Shown here piece after piece: positions 7,970-16,856 of a stretch of 39,644 nucleotides of DNA. A program made the position numbers and the translations under genes. The notes under the pieces are model-generated. The model ran no database searches, was not told the origin of the DNA, and saw only the letters and a program-made list of their open reading frames with translations. Source of the DNA: an uncultured Flavobacteriaceae bacterium (GTDB taxonomy: Bacteria > Bacteroidota > Bacteroidia > Flavobacteriales > Flavobacteriaceae); the NCBI GenBank assembly GCA_938017825.1, contig CALIJE010000102.1, positions 1 through 39,644 on the forward strand, in the 5' to 3' direction. Position 1 is the first letter of the stretch. Every line of letters starts with the position of its first letter.

Positions 7970-9937
7970 ATGGGTTCAGGACACCATCATCATAATCATT
8001 CCCACGGCATTTTTGGCAAGAATACCGAGATGTACTTCGCTATCTTGAGCGGACTGGCATTGTTAGCGGGATATCTAGTGGAAACATTCCAAGACCTTCA
8101 TTTTAATGTCTCTCTGGGCTTTTACTTGGCGGCCTATTTCTTCGGGGGATATTTTGTGCTACGTGAAGCCATCACCGAAATTTCCAAGGGAAAGTTCGAA
8201 ATCGACTTTTTGATGATCGTCGCGGCAATTGGGGCGGGCTTTCTAGGAAAGTGGGCCGAAGGTAGTTTATTGTTGTTTCTCTTTAGTCTCGGACATGCCC
8301 TTGAGCACTACGCCATGGGCAAGGCTAGAAAATCGATTGCTGCCCTCACCGACCTTGCTCCGAAAATAGCACTGCTTAAAAAGGGTGACGGGTTTCAAGA
8401 GGTAGGTATCGAAACCTTGCAACTTGGCGATATCATCGTGATCAAGCCCGGCACAAAAATTTCAGCTGATGGTTTTGTGGTAAAAGGCAGCAGTAGTGTG
8501 GATCAATCACCAATAACAGGGGAGAGCATACCGGTCGATAAAAAGGCCGTCGACAATTTGGAGGTCGTTTTTGCCAGTACCAACGATATACCGTCAGAGC
8601 ATCGCGTATTTTCAGGAACTATAAATGGTAATAATACCATGGAGGTGAAGGTGACAAGAATCGCTTCCGATTCTACCTTGAGCCGTTTGGTAACTATGGT
8701 ACAAGAAGCACAAAAGCAAAAATCGCCTACGCAACTACTTACCGATACTTTTCAGAAGTACTATGTGCCCGCGGTTATTTTATTGGTGGTTCTTTTGAAT
8801 TTCGTTTTTTTGGTAATCGATGAAACATGGGGTGAAAGTTTTTATCGCTCCATGGCTGTACTGGTTGCCGCGAGTCCATGTGCCTTGGCGATCTCTACCC
8901 CTTCGGCTGTATTGAGCGGTATTGCCAGGGCCGCACGCCGCGGTGTACTGATAAAAGGAGGTCGTCCTTTGGAGGATTTAGGGAATTTGACGGCATTGGC
9001 ATTCGATAAGACCGGAACCCTGACCGAGGGCAAACCAAAACTGACCGATGTAATTCCTTTGAACGACACGAGTGAAACCGAACTGCTGAAAATTTTGGTC
9101 GCCGTGGAAAATTTGAGCAACCACCCCTTGGCAAAGGCCATAGTGCGTGATGGGACGAGAAAATTGAATGATGCTGTCTTTCCGTCTGCGGATAATCTTG
9201 AAGAGATTCAAGGCAAAGGAATCAAAGCCGTTTTAGAGGGGAAGGAAGTGCGGATCGGGAATTTGAAAATATTCGATTCCACAGTTGTCGACCCTAAAAT
9301 AGAGGCACAGATCGAATCATTGGAAAAGGATGGGAAAACCAGTATGCTTGTGCAACATGACACCTCTTTTATCGGAATCATCGGACTGATGGACGTGCCA
9401 CGAAAAAAGGCCAAGGCTACATTGCAAAAACTTCGACAACGGGGTATTAAATCAATGGTGATGCTCACCGGCGATAATCAAAAAGTTGCCGATGCCGTGG
9501 CACGTCAAATAGGTATGCCTAAGGCACTAGGCAGTTTGCTGCCTCATGAAAAAGTGGCCGCCGTAAAGGAAATTATGCAGCAAGAAAATAAGTTGGCCAT
9601 GATAGGTGATGGGGTAAACGATGCACCGGCAATGGCGAATAGTACCGTGGGCATTGCCATGGGCGCTGCAGGGAGTGATGTTGCCCTTGAAACGGCAGAT
9701 ATCGCCTTAATGGCCGATAAATTGGAAACCCTGCCTTTCGCCATAGCGCTGAGCCGTAAAGCGAGTTCGATCATCAAGCAAAATCTATGGATAAGCTTGG
9801 GCATGGTTGCCCTGTTGATTCCGGCCACAATTCTAAACTGGGCCAATATAGGGGTAGCAGTTGCTTTTCATGAGGGATCAACCTTGGTCGTTGTTCTAAA
9901 TGCACTGCGTTTATTGGCATTTTCCGATAAGGATTAA
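7970..9937 (+). CDS. P1B-4-type heavy-metal-exporting ATPase
   Basis: 655 residues with a His-rich start (MGSGHHHHNHSHG) in place of a CxxC metal domain. P-type ATPase landmarks are complete: TGES in the A domain, DKTGT with the phosphorylated Asp346, HPLAKA for ATP binding, and MLTGDN and GDGVNDAPA in the P domain. The membrane metal site is SPC (302-304), not CPC, and the sixth membrane helix carries HEGST (634-638). SPC plus HEG(G/S)T defines the P1B-4 group, whose known members export Co2+, Zn2+ or Fe2+ (CoaT, CtpD, PfeT). A generic 'copper/cadmium ATPase' label would therefore mislead. No regulator gene is adjacent. A terminator follows. Confidence 0.92.
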   Translation: MGSGHHHHNHSHGIFGKNTEMYFAILSGLALLAGYLVETFQDLHFNVSLGFYLAAYFFGGYFVLREAITEISKGKFEIDFLMIVAAIGAGFLGKWAEGSLLLFLFSLGHALEHYAMGKARKSIAALTDLAPKIALLKKGDGFQEVGIETLQLGDIIVIKPGTKISADGFVVKGSSSVDQSPITGESIPVDKKAVDNLEVVFASTNDIPSEHRVFSGTINGNNTMEVKVTRIASDSTLSRLVTMVQEAQKQKSPTQLLTDTFQKYYVPAVILLVVLLNFVFLVIDETWGESFYRSMAVLVAASPCALAISTPSAVLSGIARAARRGVLIKGGRPLEDLGNLTALAFDKTGTLTEGKPKLTDVIPLNDTSETELLKILVAVENLSNHPLAKAIVRDGTRKLNDAVFPSADNLEEIQGKGIKAVLEGKEVRIGNLKIFDSTVVDPKIEAQIESLEKDGKTSMLVQHDTSFIGIIGLMDVPRKKAKATLQKLRQRGIKSMVMLTGDNQKVADAVARQIGMPKALGSLLPHEKVAAVKEIMQQENKLAMIGDGVNDAPAMANSTVGIAMGAAGSDVALETADIALMADKLETLPFAIALSRKASSIIKQNLWISLGMVALLIPATILNWANIGVAVAFHEGSTLVVVLNALRLLAFSDKD

Positions 9938-10026
9938 GTACATCTTAAAATTATTTCAGAATATTTTGTAACATTTACCAAATTCTACAGTCTATTAAGT
10001 AGGGAAACATTTTGAATTGGTTAATG

Positions 10027-10063
10027 ATAAGGCCATCCACTTTTTGGGGATGGCCTTATTTTG
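10027..10063 (+). terminator. Terminator of the metal ATPase gene
   Basis: Perfect 12-bp stem ATAAGGCCATCC / GGATGGCCTTAT (10027-10038 with 10048-10059), then a T-rich run. It lies 90 bp after the stop. In the rest of the gap to 10359 I see nothing beyond AT-rich DNA and a 22-codon ORF at 10201 that I do not trust. Confidence 0.8.
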
Positions 10064-10358
10064 TTGGTTCTATTTTATCAAATGGGTTGAAGAACATTGG
10101 ATAAACTACTTAAAACATCGATAAAGCGTTAGGGGTCACTATTTTATTTCATTTTTGAAGGTATTTTTTGTGATAAAAATTTGGATGCTTTTTTAGCTAA
10201 TATGTACGAATTAGGTATTAAAATCATCAATATCCTAAGAAAAAAAGCCTCAAAACTACAGATTCGATGAATTGCACTCTTCGCGCAGGATACTTCCGTC
10301 ATAAAACAATGCAATAAACAATCTATGCTGCGTTATACTGTTTCATTTCTATTAACCT

Positions 10359-10784
10359 ATGAATGTTATGAACAAAAAGAAGTTTACGCTAGCCTTGGTA
10401 TGGGGACTTTTATATGCCACGACAATATGTGCCAGCACACCTAGTGATGATACCGGTGAATTAGATATCAACACGATAATCTATATTGAAGAAGAGGAAG
10501 TTATCGATCTTGGTTTCGATACCGCAGATTACCTTCCCGAAGACTTTGATCCCTATGAAGTATATTTTGATGTGGATTCGGTCATATATGTCGAGGTAGA
10601 GGATATCATGAGTCGAAGAAAACAGCGCAGGCTGGCCAAACGCCTACCTGAAGGATTCGACGCCTATGCAAATCCTACCAGCGCAGAAAGCTTCAATTAT
10701 ATCGATTCGGATGATACCATTGAATTGAATTTTGATACTACAAAACATCTGCCAGAAGGATTTGATGCGTATATAAGATCATAA
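10359..10784 (+). CDS. Small secreted acidic protein with LPEGFDxY repeats
   Basis: 141 residues (138 if the ATG at 10368 is used). The signal peptide is MNKKKFTLALVWGLLYATTICA. The mature part is very acidic and repetitive. 'DLGFDTADYLPEDFDPYEVYFDVDSVIYVE' has later counterparts in 'RLPEGFDAY' and 'LNFDTTKHLPEGFDAY'. The unit is roughly FDT-x3-LPE-x-FD-x-Y, alternating with an acidic strand such as DVDSVIYVE. A basic patch (SRRKQRRLAKR) separates the first two units. I do not know its function; the repeats suggest a small extracellular or periplasmic binding protein. Terminator at 10820-10854. Confidence 0.7.
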   Translation: MNVMNKKKFTLALVWGLLYATTICASTPSDDTGELDINTIIYIEEEEVIDLGFDTADYLPEDFDPYEVYFDVDSVIYVEVEDIMSRRKQRRLAKRLPEGFDAYANPTSAESFNYIDSDDTIELNFDTTKHLPEGFDAYIRS

Positions 10785-10819
10785 AAAGAGGGTATTCCCC
10801 TTTTTTGCTCCAAATCCGG

Positions 10820-10854
10820 AAACCCTTGCTGTAAAATGCAGGGGTTTCTTTTTT
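10820..10854 (+). terminator. Terminator of the LPEGFDxY protein gene
   Basis: Stem AAACCCTTGC (10820-10829) with GCAGGGGTTT (10838-10847), one wobble pair, followed by a T-run. It reaches the convergent transporter stop codon at 10853. Confidence 0.75.
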
Positions 10855-12283
10855 AGAATATATTAGGTATTACAAACTGGAACATTAGAATCAATAGACC
10901 CACCGCAATAAGGTTCAAAATAATGCCTACACGTGCCATTTCATGCACCTTCACATAACCGCTGGCAAATACGATCGCATTGGGCGGTGTTGCCATAGGA
11001 AGCATAAAAGCACAGCTACTCGCCATGGTCACCGGAATCAGTAGGTATAGTACTGGGAGTTCAAGTCCGATGGCAATACCGGCCACAACAGGGGCCAAAA
11101 CGGCAACCAAGGCAACATTACTCATTATTTCCGTCATGAATAGCATCAGGAAAATAAGCAGACTTGCCATGACCAATATCGAGATATCGCTTGTGGCAAT
11201 CGTATTGGCAACAAGGTCAACAATACCGCTTACAGACATGCCTTTGGCCAAAGCAAGTCCGCCTCCAAAAAGAATTAGGATTCCCCAAGCCAGTTTTGAG
11301 GTATCGCGCCATTCAATAAGAAAATCACCCTTTTTGATATTGTACGGAAGTGCGAACAAGGCTATGGCAGCAAAAATGCTGATCATCGTATCATTGAGTT
11401 TAAGATTAGGGAAGATATCATTTATTAGGGCTCTGAAAATCCATAGGGCCACAGTGACCGCAAAAATAACCAGCACCATTCGTTCCTTTCCTGACATAGG
11501 GCCTAGTTTATGCAGTTCTTCCTGAATGATTTCTCGCGAAGCGGTAAATTTCAACTGTCGGTTGGGAAACATCCATTTGGTCAATACTAAATAACTGATT
11601 GTGATCATTGTGAACGAAAACGGAATCCCAATTAGCATCCATTTAAAAAAGGATATTTCGATATTGTATTCGTTTTCCAAAAGTCCTATCATGACCATAT
11701 TGGGTGGCGTTCCGATAACCGTTGCAATACCACCTGCGTTGGCAGAGAACGCAATACCGAGCATTACACTAAGTGCGAAATTTTGGTCGTTTTTAGTGAA
11801 GCCGTCATCATCATTTACCAAAAGTGAAATAACCGACATGGCAATCGGGAGCATCACTACCGTAGTCGCCGTATTGCTGATCCACATACTAAGGGCAGCG
11901 GTCGCTATCATAAAGCCGAGTACCACCTTATTAGGTGTTGTTCCCGTAAGCCTTATTATGTTCAGCGCAATGCGTCGGTGTAGGTTAACCTTTTCCAAGG
12001 CCAAGGCCATGACAAAGCCTCCAAAGAATAAAAATACAATGGGACTCCCATAATTTGCCCCCACGTCGGCTATCGGCATTACCTTCAATAATGGAAACAG
12101 AAGTAGCGGCAACAATGCTGAGACAGATATTGAAACTGCCTCGGTAATCCACCAAACAATCATCCACACGGCAACGGCAATGACCTTATCGCCTTGATTT
12201 GATACCAGTTCGAACGGCAGATTTATCAAGATAAAAAAGAGAATCGGCCCTAAAAACAGGCCTAATTTTTTGCTGAGGTTCAT
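10853..12283 (-). CDS. DASS/SLC13 family anion:Na+ symporter
   Basis: 476 residues and about 11-12 hydrophobic segments, a typical length for bacterial SdcS/CitT-like transporters. The two family signatures are present: 'MWISNTATTVVMLPIA' (SNT at 136-138) and the matching C-terminal half 'SSCAFMLPMATPPNAIVFASG', with central motifs 'ANAGGIATVIGTPPN' and 'MTEIMSNVALVAVLAPV'. These four loops form the sodium and substrate site in known structures. Likely substrates are C4-dicarboxylates, citrate or sulfate; the sequence alone does not decide. It lies 67 bp downstream of lysS on the same strand, possibly read through from it. Confidence 0.9.
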   Translation of the reverse strand: MNLSKKLGLFLGPILFFILINLPFELVSNQGDKVIAVAVWMIVWWITEAVSISVSALLPLLLFPLLKVMPIADVGANYGSPIVFLFFGGFVMALALEKVNLHRRIALNIIRLTGTTPNKVVLGFMIATAALSMWISNTATTVVMLPIAMSVISLLVNDDDGFTKNDQNFALSVMLGIAFSANAGGIATVIGTPPNMVMIGLLENEYNIEISFFKWMLIGIPFSFTMITISYLVLTKWMFPNRQLKFTASREIIQEELHKLGPMSGKERMVLVIFAVTVALWIFRALINDIFPNLKLNDTMISIFAAIALFALPYNIKKGDFLIEWRDTSKLAWGILILFGGGLALAKGMSVSGIVDLVANTIATSDISILVMASLLIFLMLFMTEIMSNVALVAVLAPVVAGIAIGLELPVLYLLIPVTMASSCAFMLPMATPPNAIVFASGYVKVHEMARVGIILNLIAVGLLILMFQFVIPNIF

Positions 12284-12350
12284 CTCATTTGATTGTTGCC
12301 CCGAAGCTATGTTTTTTCTTTTGGTTTTGAAAGTCTTTGAAGATGCACGC

Positions 12351-14051
12351 TTAGTTTACTATAGAGACAAACAAGCCTTCTTCGTTTTTTGACACTTTGG
12401 CAACCTCGTTTTTAGTCAGTTCCTTTATGGCCTTATCCCATTTTTTATTCGATAGACCAGCCTGTTCTTTTAGATCAGCCAGCGGAAGATTCGCTACTTT
12501 TTTCAAGATTTCCAAAACATTCTTTGCATCATCCCCTAGATTAATTGCTTTAGATGCCTTTGCCTCTGGACGCATTTGTGGAAAAAACAAGACCTCTTGT
12601 ATCGAGGAATTATTGGTCAATAACATGACCAAACGGTCTATACCGATTCCGATTCCCGAGGTAGGTGGCATTCCATATTCTAGCGCGCGAATAAAATCTT
12701 GATCGATGAACATGGCTTCGTCATCACCTTTTTCAGAAAGTCGTAATTGTTCCTCAAAACGTTCGCGTTGATCAATGGGATCGTTTAATTCAGAATAGCA
12801 ATTGGCCAATTCTTTGCCATTTACCATCAATTCAAAACGCTCTGTCAAAGCAGGATTGTCGCGATGTTCTTTGGTCAACGGACTCATTTCTTTTGGATAA
12901 TCGGTAATGAACGTGGGCTGCACATAATGGTGCTCACATTTTTCCCCAAAAATCTCATCGATGAGTTTGCCCACGCCCATGGTTTCATCTACTTCAAGAC
13001 CAAGACCTTTGGCCGTTTCTCGCAATTCTTCCTCTGCCATACCAGCTACATCCTTACCCGTATGAATTTTTATAGCCTCCAAGATGGGCACCCGTGCATA
13101 AGGGGCTTTGAATTCTATTTCGTTCTCACCTACAGTGACCTTTGAAGTGCCATTGGCATCAACAGCTACTTTTTCGAGTAAGGCCTCAGTAGTCTCCATC
13201 ATCCAATTGTAATCCTTATAGGCCACGTATAATTCCATGACCGTAAACTCTGGATTATGGGTGCGATCCATACCCTCGTTCCTAAAATCCTTGGAAAATT
13301 CATAAACACCATCAAAACCACCGACAATAAGCCGTTTTAGATACAGCTCATTTGCGATTCTAAGGTACAAGGGGATATCCAATGCATTGTGATGGGTTAA
13401 AAAGGGTCGAGCTGCCGCGCCACCGGGAATAGGCTGTAAAATTGGGGTCTCTACCTCTAAATAGCCCCTATCGTTATAGAATTGGCGAATGCTATTCGTA
13501 ATTTTAGTGCGTTTGATAAAGGTTTCCTTTACGCCAGGATTGACCACTAAATCTACATACCGTTGTCGATAGCGAAGTTCAGGGTCATTAAATTCATCAT
13601 AAATATTCCCATCGGCATCTTGCTTAGGCAGGGGAAGCGGGCGCAACGCCTTGCTCAACATTGTAAATTCCTTAACCATAACGGTTATTTCGCCCACCTG
13701 TGTCGTAAAGAGTTCCCCTTCTATCCCGATGATATCGCCAATGTCAAGCAATTTTTTATACACTTCATTGTATTGGGTCTTATCTTCCCCTGTACAAATC
13801 TCATCGCGATTAAAATAAACTTGAATTCGACCAGAACTGTCTTGCAACTCGGCAAATGAAGCTTTGCCCTGAATACGGCGCGACATTAGACGCCCAGAAA
13901 CAACAACTTTTTTACCTTCCTTATAATCCGATTTTATGTCCGACGCCAAAGCGTTTACAGGGTATAGTGCGGCAGGGTAGGGGTCAATGCCCATTTCCCT
14001 TAATTTGCCTAGTTTTTCGCGTCGTACGATTTCTTGTTCCGAAAGTTGCAT
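12351..14051 (-). CDS. lysS: Lysyl-tRNA synthetase, class II
   Basis: 566 residues from the ATG at 14051 ([27 protein letters not shown]). Longer upstream starts would cover the promoter. It charges tRNA-Lys with lysine in the cytoplasm. The N-terminal OB-fold anticodon domain includes '[31 protein letters not shown]'. Class II motif 2 is '[14 protein letters not shown]' and motif 3 is '[14 protein letters not shown]'. About 65 residues follow the usual C-terminus ('[21 protein letters not shown]...'). They look like a small winged-helix domain and are seen in other flavobacterial LysRS. Confidence 0.97.
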   Translation of the reverse strand: MQLSEQEIVRREKLGKLREMGIDPYPAALYPVNALASDIKSDYKEGKKVVVSGRLMSRRIQGKASFAELQDSSGRIQVYFNRDEICTGEDKTQYNEVYKKLLDIGDIIGIEGELFTTQVGEITVMVKEFTMLSKALRPLPLPKQDADGNIYDEFNDPELRYRQRYVDLVVNPGVKETFIKRTKITNSIRQFYNDRGYLEVETPILQPIPGGAAARPFLTHHNALDIPLYLRIANELYLKRLIVGGFDGVYEFSKDFRNEGMDRTHNPEFTVMELYVAYKDYNWMMETTEALLEKVAVDANGTSKVTVGENEIEFKAPYARVPILEAIKIHTGKDVAGMAEEELRETAKGLGLEVDETMGVGKLIDEIFGEKCEHHYVQPTFITDYPKEMSPLTKEHRDNPALTERFELMVNGKELANCYSELNDPIDQRERFEEQLRLSEKGDDEAMFIDQDFIRALEYGMPPTSGIGIGIDRLVMLLTNNSSIQEVLFFPQMRPEAKASKAINLGDDAKNVLEILKKVANLPLADLKEQAGLSNKKWDKAIKELTKNEVAKVSKNEEGLFVSIVN

Positions 14052-14070
14052 TTGTAGAGGATTAAAGCTG

Positions 14071-14078
14071 CAAATATA
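14071..14078 (-). promoter_or_regulatory. Candidate housekeeping -7 element of lysS
   Basis: TATATTTG on the minus strand exactly matches TAnnTTTG. It lies 20 bp before the chosen ATG, giving a 5' leader of about 12-16 nt, and supports that start. Confidence 0.6.
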
Positions 14079-14130
14079 GGCTTTCGGAAGGTCTTTAAAA
14101 ATCAAATACGATCAAAAATTACTGGCTTCA

Positions 14131-14691
14131 TTAATCGGAATGTAAGGTTTTGCTATAGTTAGGAGTGTAGGATTTGCCGTCGATGATTTTGACCATGTCT
14201 TCTTCTAAACTGCTAACCGGACTTTCTACGATTCGATTAACTTCCTTGCCGTTCTTATAGAAGATAAATGTGGGTACTTTGAATATATTTAGTCCCCACT
14301 CCTCACCCGTAGGACTTTTTTTATAGAATCCCTTTCTTCGGTCTACGGCCACAATCTTTAGATTTTCCATGGGGAAATCCATATGTTCCAATATCTTGAT
14401 AAAACGCGGAACTTCTCTCTTGCTATCCCCGCACCAGGTACCCATAAAAACCAATATCTTATTGGCATTGAGGCTTGCTTTGTGAGGACGCAAGGTCGTT
14501 TCATCAACTTGGTATGCATCATAGTTTTTTGAATACCATGAATTATAGGATTTGGTTTTTAAATCTGCGGTGTTGATTTTTCCAACCAAAAAAGTATGTC
14601 CCTTTTGAGTAGTAATCTCTTGCGCACTTTCTTGTGAAGAAATAATGATGGGAATGAGTAGAAAAATAATAAACAAGGCAATGGTCTTCAT
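14131..14691 (-). CDS. Periplasmic thioredoxin-fold protein with a single-cysteine CGDS site
   Basis: 186 residues. A signal peptide (MKTIALFIIFLLIPIIISSQ) is followed by a thioredoxin fold: 'KILVFMGTWCGDSKREVPRF' (first strand and active-site helix), 'LKIVAVDRR', and 'FKVPTFIFYKNGKEVNRIVE' with the cis-Pro loop VPT. The expected CxxC is CGDS, so only Cys87 remains. Such a protein cannot run the normal two-cysteine disulfide cycle. It may form mixed disulfides or act with glutathione-like thiols, or be a non-redox binder. It lies upstream of lysS on the same strand, 79 bp away. Confidence 0.85.
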   Translation of the reverse strand: MKTIALFIIFLLIPIIISSQESAQEITTQKGHTFLVGKINTADLKTKSYNSWYSKNYDAYQVDETTLRPHKASLNANKILVFMGTWCGDSKREVPRFIKILEHMDFPMENLKIVAVDRRKGFYKKSPTGEEWGLNIFKVPTFIFYKNGKEVNRIVESPVSSLEEDMVKIIDGKSYTPNYSKTLHSD

Positions 14692-14801
14692 AGGTATCGA
14701 TTTTTAATATGAAGACCGAAATTGTTGAAAATATGAAGGTGTTCGCTAGTTTGCCGGATGGAAATAGGGACTAGACCCTAGGTGGATTTTTTAAAAAAGC
14801 T

Positions 14802-15836
14802 CTAAAAGTTTTGTTTGATTTCATCGCGATCGGTGACCCCGAGTTTTTTATAAAGGTTATTGATGTGCGTTTTTACGGTGCTTACACTAATGAACAAAGC
14901 TTTGGCAATTTCCTTATTGGTTTTGTTCTCTTTGATCAACGCTACTATTTTGCGCTCTTGCTGTGTAAGTAATCCATTGTTGGCATTTCGTTTGGTAGTA
15001 CGTTGCCAAAGCCAAAAATTCATTAGAAGTGAAAATGCCAATAAGGCGCCCAATAGCCATATCCATGAAAATCGGGAGGTACTTGGTGCTGCGCGCAACT
15101 GTTCATCAATCGCAATTTCCCGGGCATAGAGTTTAGCTAGGGGAGTATTAGGATAATAGGTATTGAGCTTGGAGGCGAGCTCTTGATAATAAGGGTTATT
15201 GGCTACATCATTCAAGTAGTAGGCATACGTTTCATTTCTTCGATCGGATAAAAAATCATAGGTATACAGTTCGGCCAAAGGCTCATTGAAAGAAGACCCG
15301 AATTGCTGCAAACGCCTGAACCACTTTTTGGTATTTAGCTTTCGATTGGCCTCTGATCTAAATTCCGAGAAATCGAAAATCATGTTTTCCTTTTCAGCGT
15401 CGATCTGTAAAAACGCATCCGATTTAGGATTGGTTGATCGCAGGTCACAGAACATTTCGTTGGCAAAGGTGCGCTCAAAAAAAATCGAATCCCTATTATT
15501 GGCTATGAACAGAACGCTTCGACTATTTTGACATTTGCTGAAATAATGATCAGTGTTGTTTTCACCCTCTGGGCATTCGTCAATATGAATGCGATAAATA
15601 CCGTTTTTATCGGAAATATTATTGCCTTCAAAAACAAAGTAGCCAAGGGAGTCTGTTCGTGTTTTTTTGAAAATTTGTTCGGGATACACCCTAGTTAATT
15701 TTCTAAAATCTTCGACAATCGAAAGGTATACCGTATTTCCGATGACCTCTTCGGCCAGCTGGCCTTCGAATTTGTATTGTGCTGTGAGCTGCGCACAGAG
15801 GAGACCAAAAAAGAGGAAAAGAAGTCTTTGCTTCAT
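14802..15836 (-). CDS. Membrane-tethered LuxR-type regulator with exported sensor domain
   Basis: 344 residues from the ATG at 15836, chosen because it opens straight into a signal peptide (MKQRLLFLFFGLLCAQLTAQ). Residues 21-254 are a secreted, beta- then alpha-rich domain that I do not recognise. One membrane span follows at about 255-278 (FSWIWLLGALLAFSLLMNFWLW). After a basic stop-transfer comes a GerE/LuxR helix-turn-helix (289-344): 'LTQQERKIVALIKENKTNKEIAKALFISVSTVKTHINNLYKKLGV'. Topology therefore places the sensor in the periplasm and the DNA-binding domain in the cytoplasm, a one-component transmembrane regulator. Target genes are unknown; the divergent YqaE gene is an obvious candidate. 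Confidence 0.85.
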   Translation of the reverse strand: MKQRLLFLFFGLLCAQLTAQYKFEGQLAEEVIGNTVYLSIVEDFRKLTRVYPEQIFKKTRTDSLGYFVFEGNNISDKNGIYRIHIDECPEGENNTDHYFSKCQNSRSVLFIANNRDSIFFERTFANEMFCDLRSTNPKSDAFLQIDAEKENMIFDFSEFRSEANRKLNTKKWFRRLQQFGSSFNEPLAELYTYDFLSDRRNETYAYYLNDVANNPYYQELASKLNTYYPNTPLAKLYAREIAIDEQLRAAPSTSRFSWIWLLGALLAFSLLMNFWLWQRTTKRNANNGLLTQQERKIVALIKENKTNKEIAKALFISVSTVKTHINNLYKKLGVTDRDEIKQNF

Positions 15837-15873
15837 GCCATAAAAATAGCAGTTTTGTAACAAAATCAATTAG

Positions 15874-15883
15874 TTGACGTCAA
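15874..15883. promoter_or_regulatory. Possible operator palindrome between the LuxR-type gene and yqaE-like gene
   Basis: TTGACGTCAA is a perfect 10-bp palindrome in the divergent spacer, 38 bp before the LuxR-type start and 55 bp before the YqaE-like start. It could be a regulator site; no second copy was seen. Confidence 0.25.
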
Positions 15884-15938
15884 ATAGATACATCAAGCTG
15901 CTGAAAGGCAGTATCATCAATCAAAAATCCAAATTCAA

Positions 15939-16094
15939 ATGAGTTTTCTTAGAGTATTGCTTGCCATCTTATTTCCACCACTTTCTGTCATCGGGAAAGG
16001 CTGTGGGTCTTTCTTCATCGTATTATTGCTAACCTTCTGTGGCTGGGTTCCTGGCGTTATTGCAGCCTTGATAATTTTAAACAATCCAAATTGA
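15939..16094 (+). CDS. YqaE/Pmp3 family (UPF0057) small membrane protein
   Basis: 51 residues: MSFLRVLLAILFPPLSV, then IGKGCGSFFIVLLL, then TFCGWVPGVIAALIILNNPN. The two membrane spans, the FPPLSV turn, the KGCG motif and the LLTFCGWVPGVIAA block are diagnostic of the Pmp3/YqaE proteolipid family. Members are induced by stress and help hold membrane potential in yeast and plants. The gene is short and easily missed. It lies between the divergent LuxR-type regulator and lipB, 19 bp before the lipB start. Confidence 0.92.
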   Translation: MSFLRVLLAILFPPLSVIGKGCGSFFIVLLLTFCGWVPGVIAALIILNNPN

Positions 16095-16100
16095 TCGGCG

Positions 16101-16108
16101 TATCTTTG
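16101..16108 (+). promoter_or_regulatory. Candidate housekeeping -7 element of lipB
   Basis: TATCTTTG matches TAnnTTTG exactly and ends 5 bp before the lipB ATG. If used, the transcript begins at or almost at the start codon. Confidence 0.5.
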
Positions 16109-16113
16109 CCCCA

Positions 16114-16830
16114 ATGAACAAAAAGGTGCTTTTAGAGGATTTAGGACTAAAGGACTATAAGGATACTTGGGATTATCAAGAACAGCTCTTTCAAAAAACC
16201 GTAGACCGTAAAATCAAAAATAGAAGGGAGGAAACCGCATTGGAAACACCCAACCGTTTTCTTTTTGTGGAGCACCCGCATGTCTATACCTTGGGCAAGA
16301 GTGGTGATAAAACCAATTTACTGGTAGATGAGAAACAATTGGCCGAAAAGGGCGCGAAGTTCTATAAAATAAATAGAGGAGGGGACATTACCTATCACGG
16401 CCCGGGTCAAATCGTGGGCTATCCCATTCTCGATTTGGATAATTTCTTTACCGATATACATAGGTACCTGCGTCTGCTGGAGGAAATGGTCATTTTAACC
16501 TTGGCGGAATACGGATTAAAAGCGGAACGTTCTGAAGGCGAGACGGGTGTTTGGTTAGATGTAGGAACACCCTTTGCCCGTAAAATTTGTGCCATGGGAG
16601 TTCGCGCATCGCGTTGGGTGACCATGCATGGTTTTGCATTAAATGTCAATACTGATTTGGGTTATTTTGATTTGATGATACCCTGTGGCATCAAAGACAA
16701 AGCCGTTACGTCTTTAAATGTAGAATTAGGTCGGCAAATCGCGGATGTCTCAGAGGTAAAACAAAAATTGCTTCGACATTTTGAAGCGCTGTTTGAAGCT
16801 AAAATAGTAAAACAGCAAACCTCGATTTGA
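16114..16830 (+). CDS. lipB: Octanoyl-[acyl-carrier-protein]:protein N-octanoyltransferase
   Basis: 238 residues. LipB moves octanoate from acyl carrier protein to the lipoyl domains of 2-oxoacid dehydrogenases and GcvH, the first step of lipoate synthesis, in the cytoplasm. The family signature 'RGGDITYHGPGQIVGYPILDL' is complete (written here in two parts: RGGDITYHGPGQ, then IVGYPILDL). The catalytic pair is Lys157 in 'RKICAMGVRAS' and Cys191 in 'MIPCGIKDKAVTSL'. Length is normal. lipA is not in this window. A weak inverted repeat around 16815-16842 may end transcription between it and the convergent lipoprotein gene. Confidence 0.96.
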   Translation: MNKKVLLEDLGLKDYKDTWDYQEQLFQKTVDRKIKNRREETALETPNRFLFVEHPHVYTLGKSGDKTNLLVDEKQLAEKGAKFYKINRGGDITYHGPGQIVGYPILDLDNFFTDIHRYLRLLEEMVILTLAEYGLKAERSEGETGVWLDVGTPFARKICAMGVRASRWVTMHGFALNVNTDLGYFDLMIPCGIKDKAVTSLNVELGRQIADVSEVKQKLLRHFEALFEAKIVKQQTSI

Positions 16831-16856
16831 GGCAAGGTTTGCCGAGTGTACATTGT

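Noticed and set aside
10201-10269. 22-codon frame (MYELGIKIINIL...) between the ATPase and the repeat protein
   Set aside because: Too short, no recognisable homology, no promoter; could be a leader peptide but nothing supports it.
11983-12015. Another GTTAACCTTTT on the plus strand, like the left block of the regulon promoter
   Set aside because: It lies inside the transporter gene, has no CATTAAA at the right distance (only CATGACA after 17 bp) and no gene start follows.
16815-16842. Inverted repeat GCAAACCT...AGGTTTGC at the end of lipB as a terminator
   Set aside because: No T-run on either side and the inner bases can form a competing hairpin; kept only as a remark under lipB.
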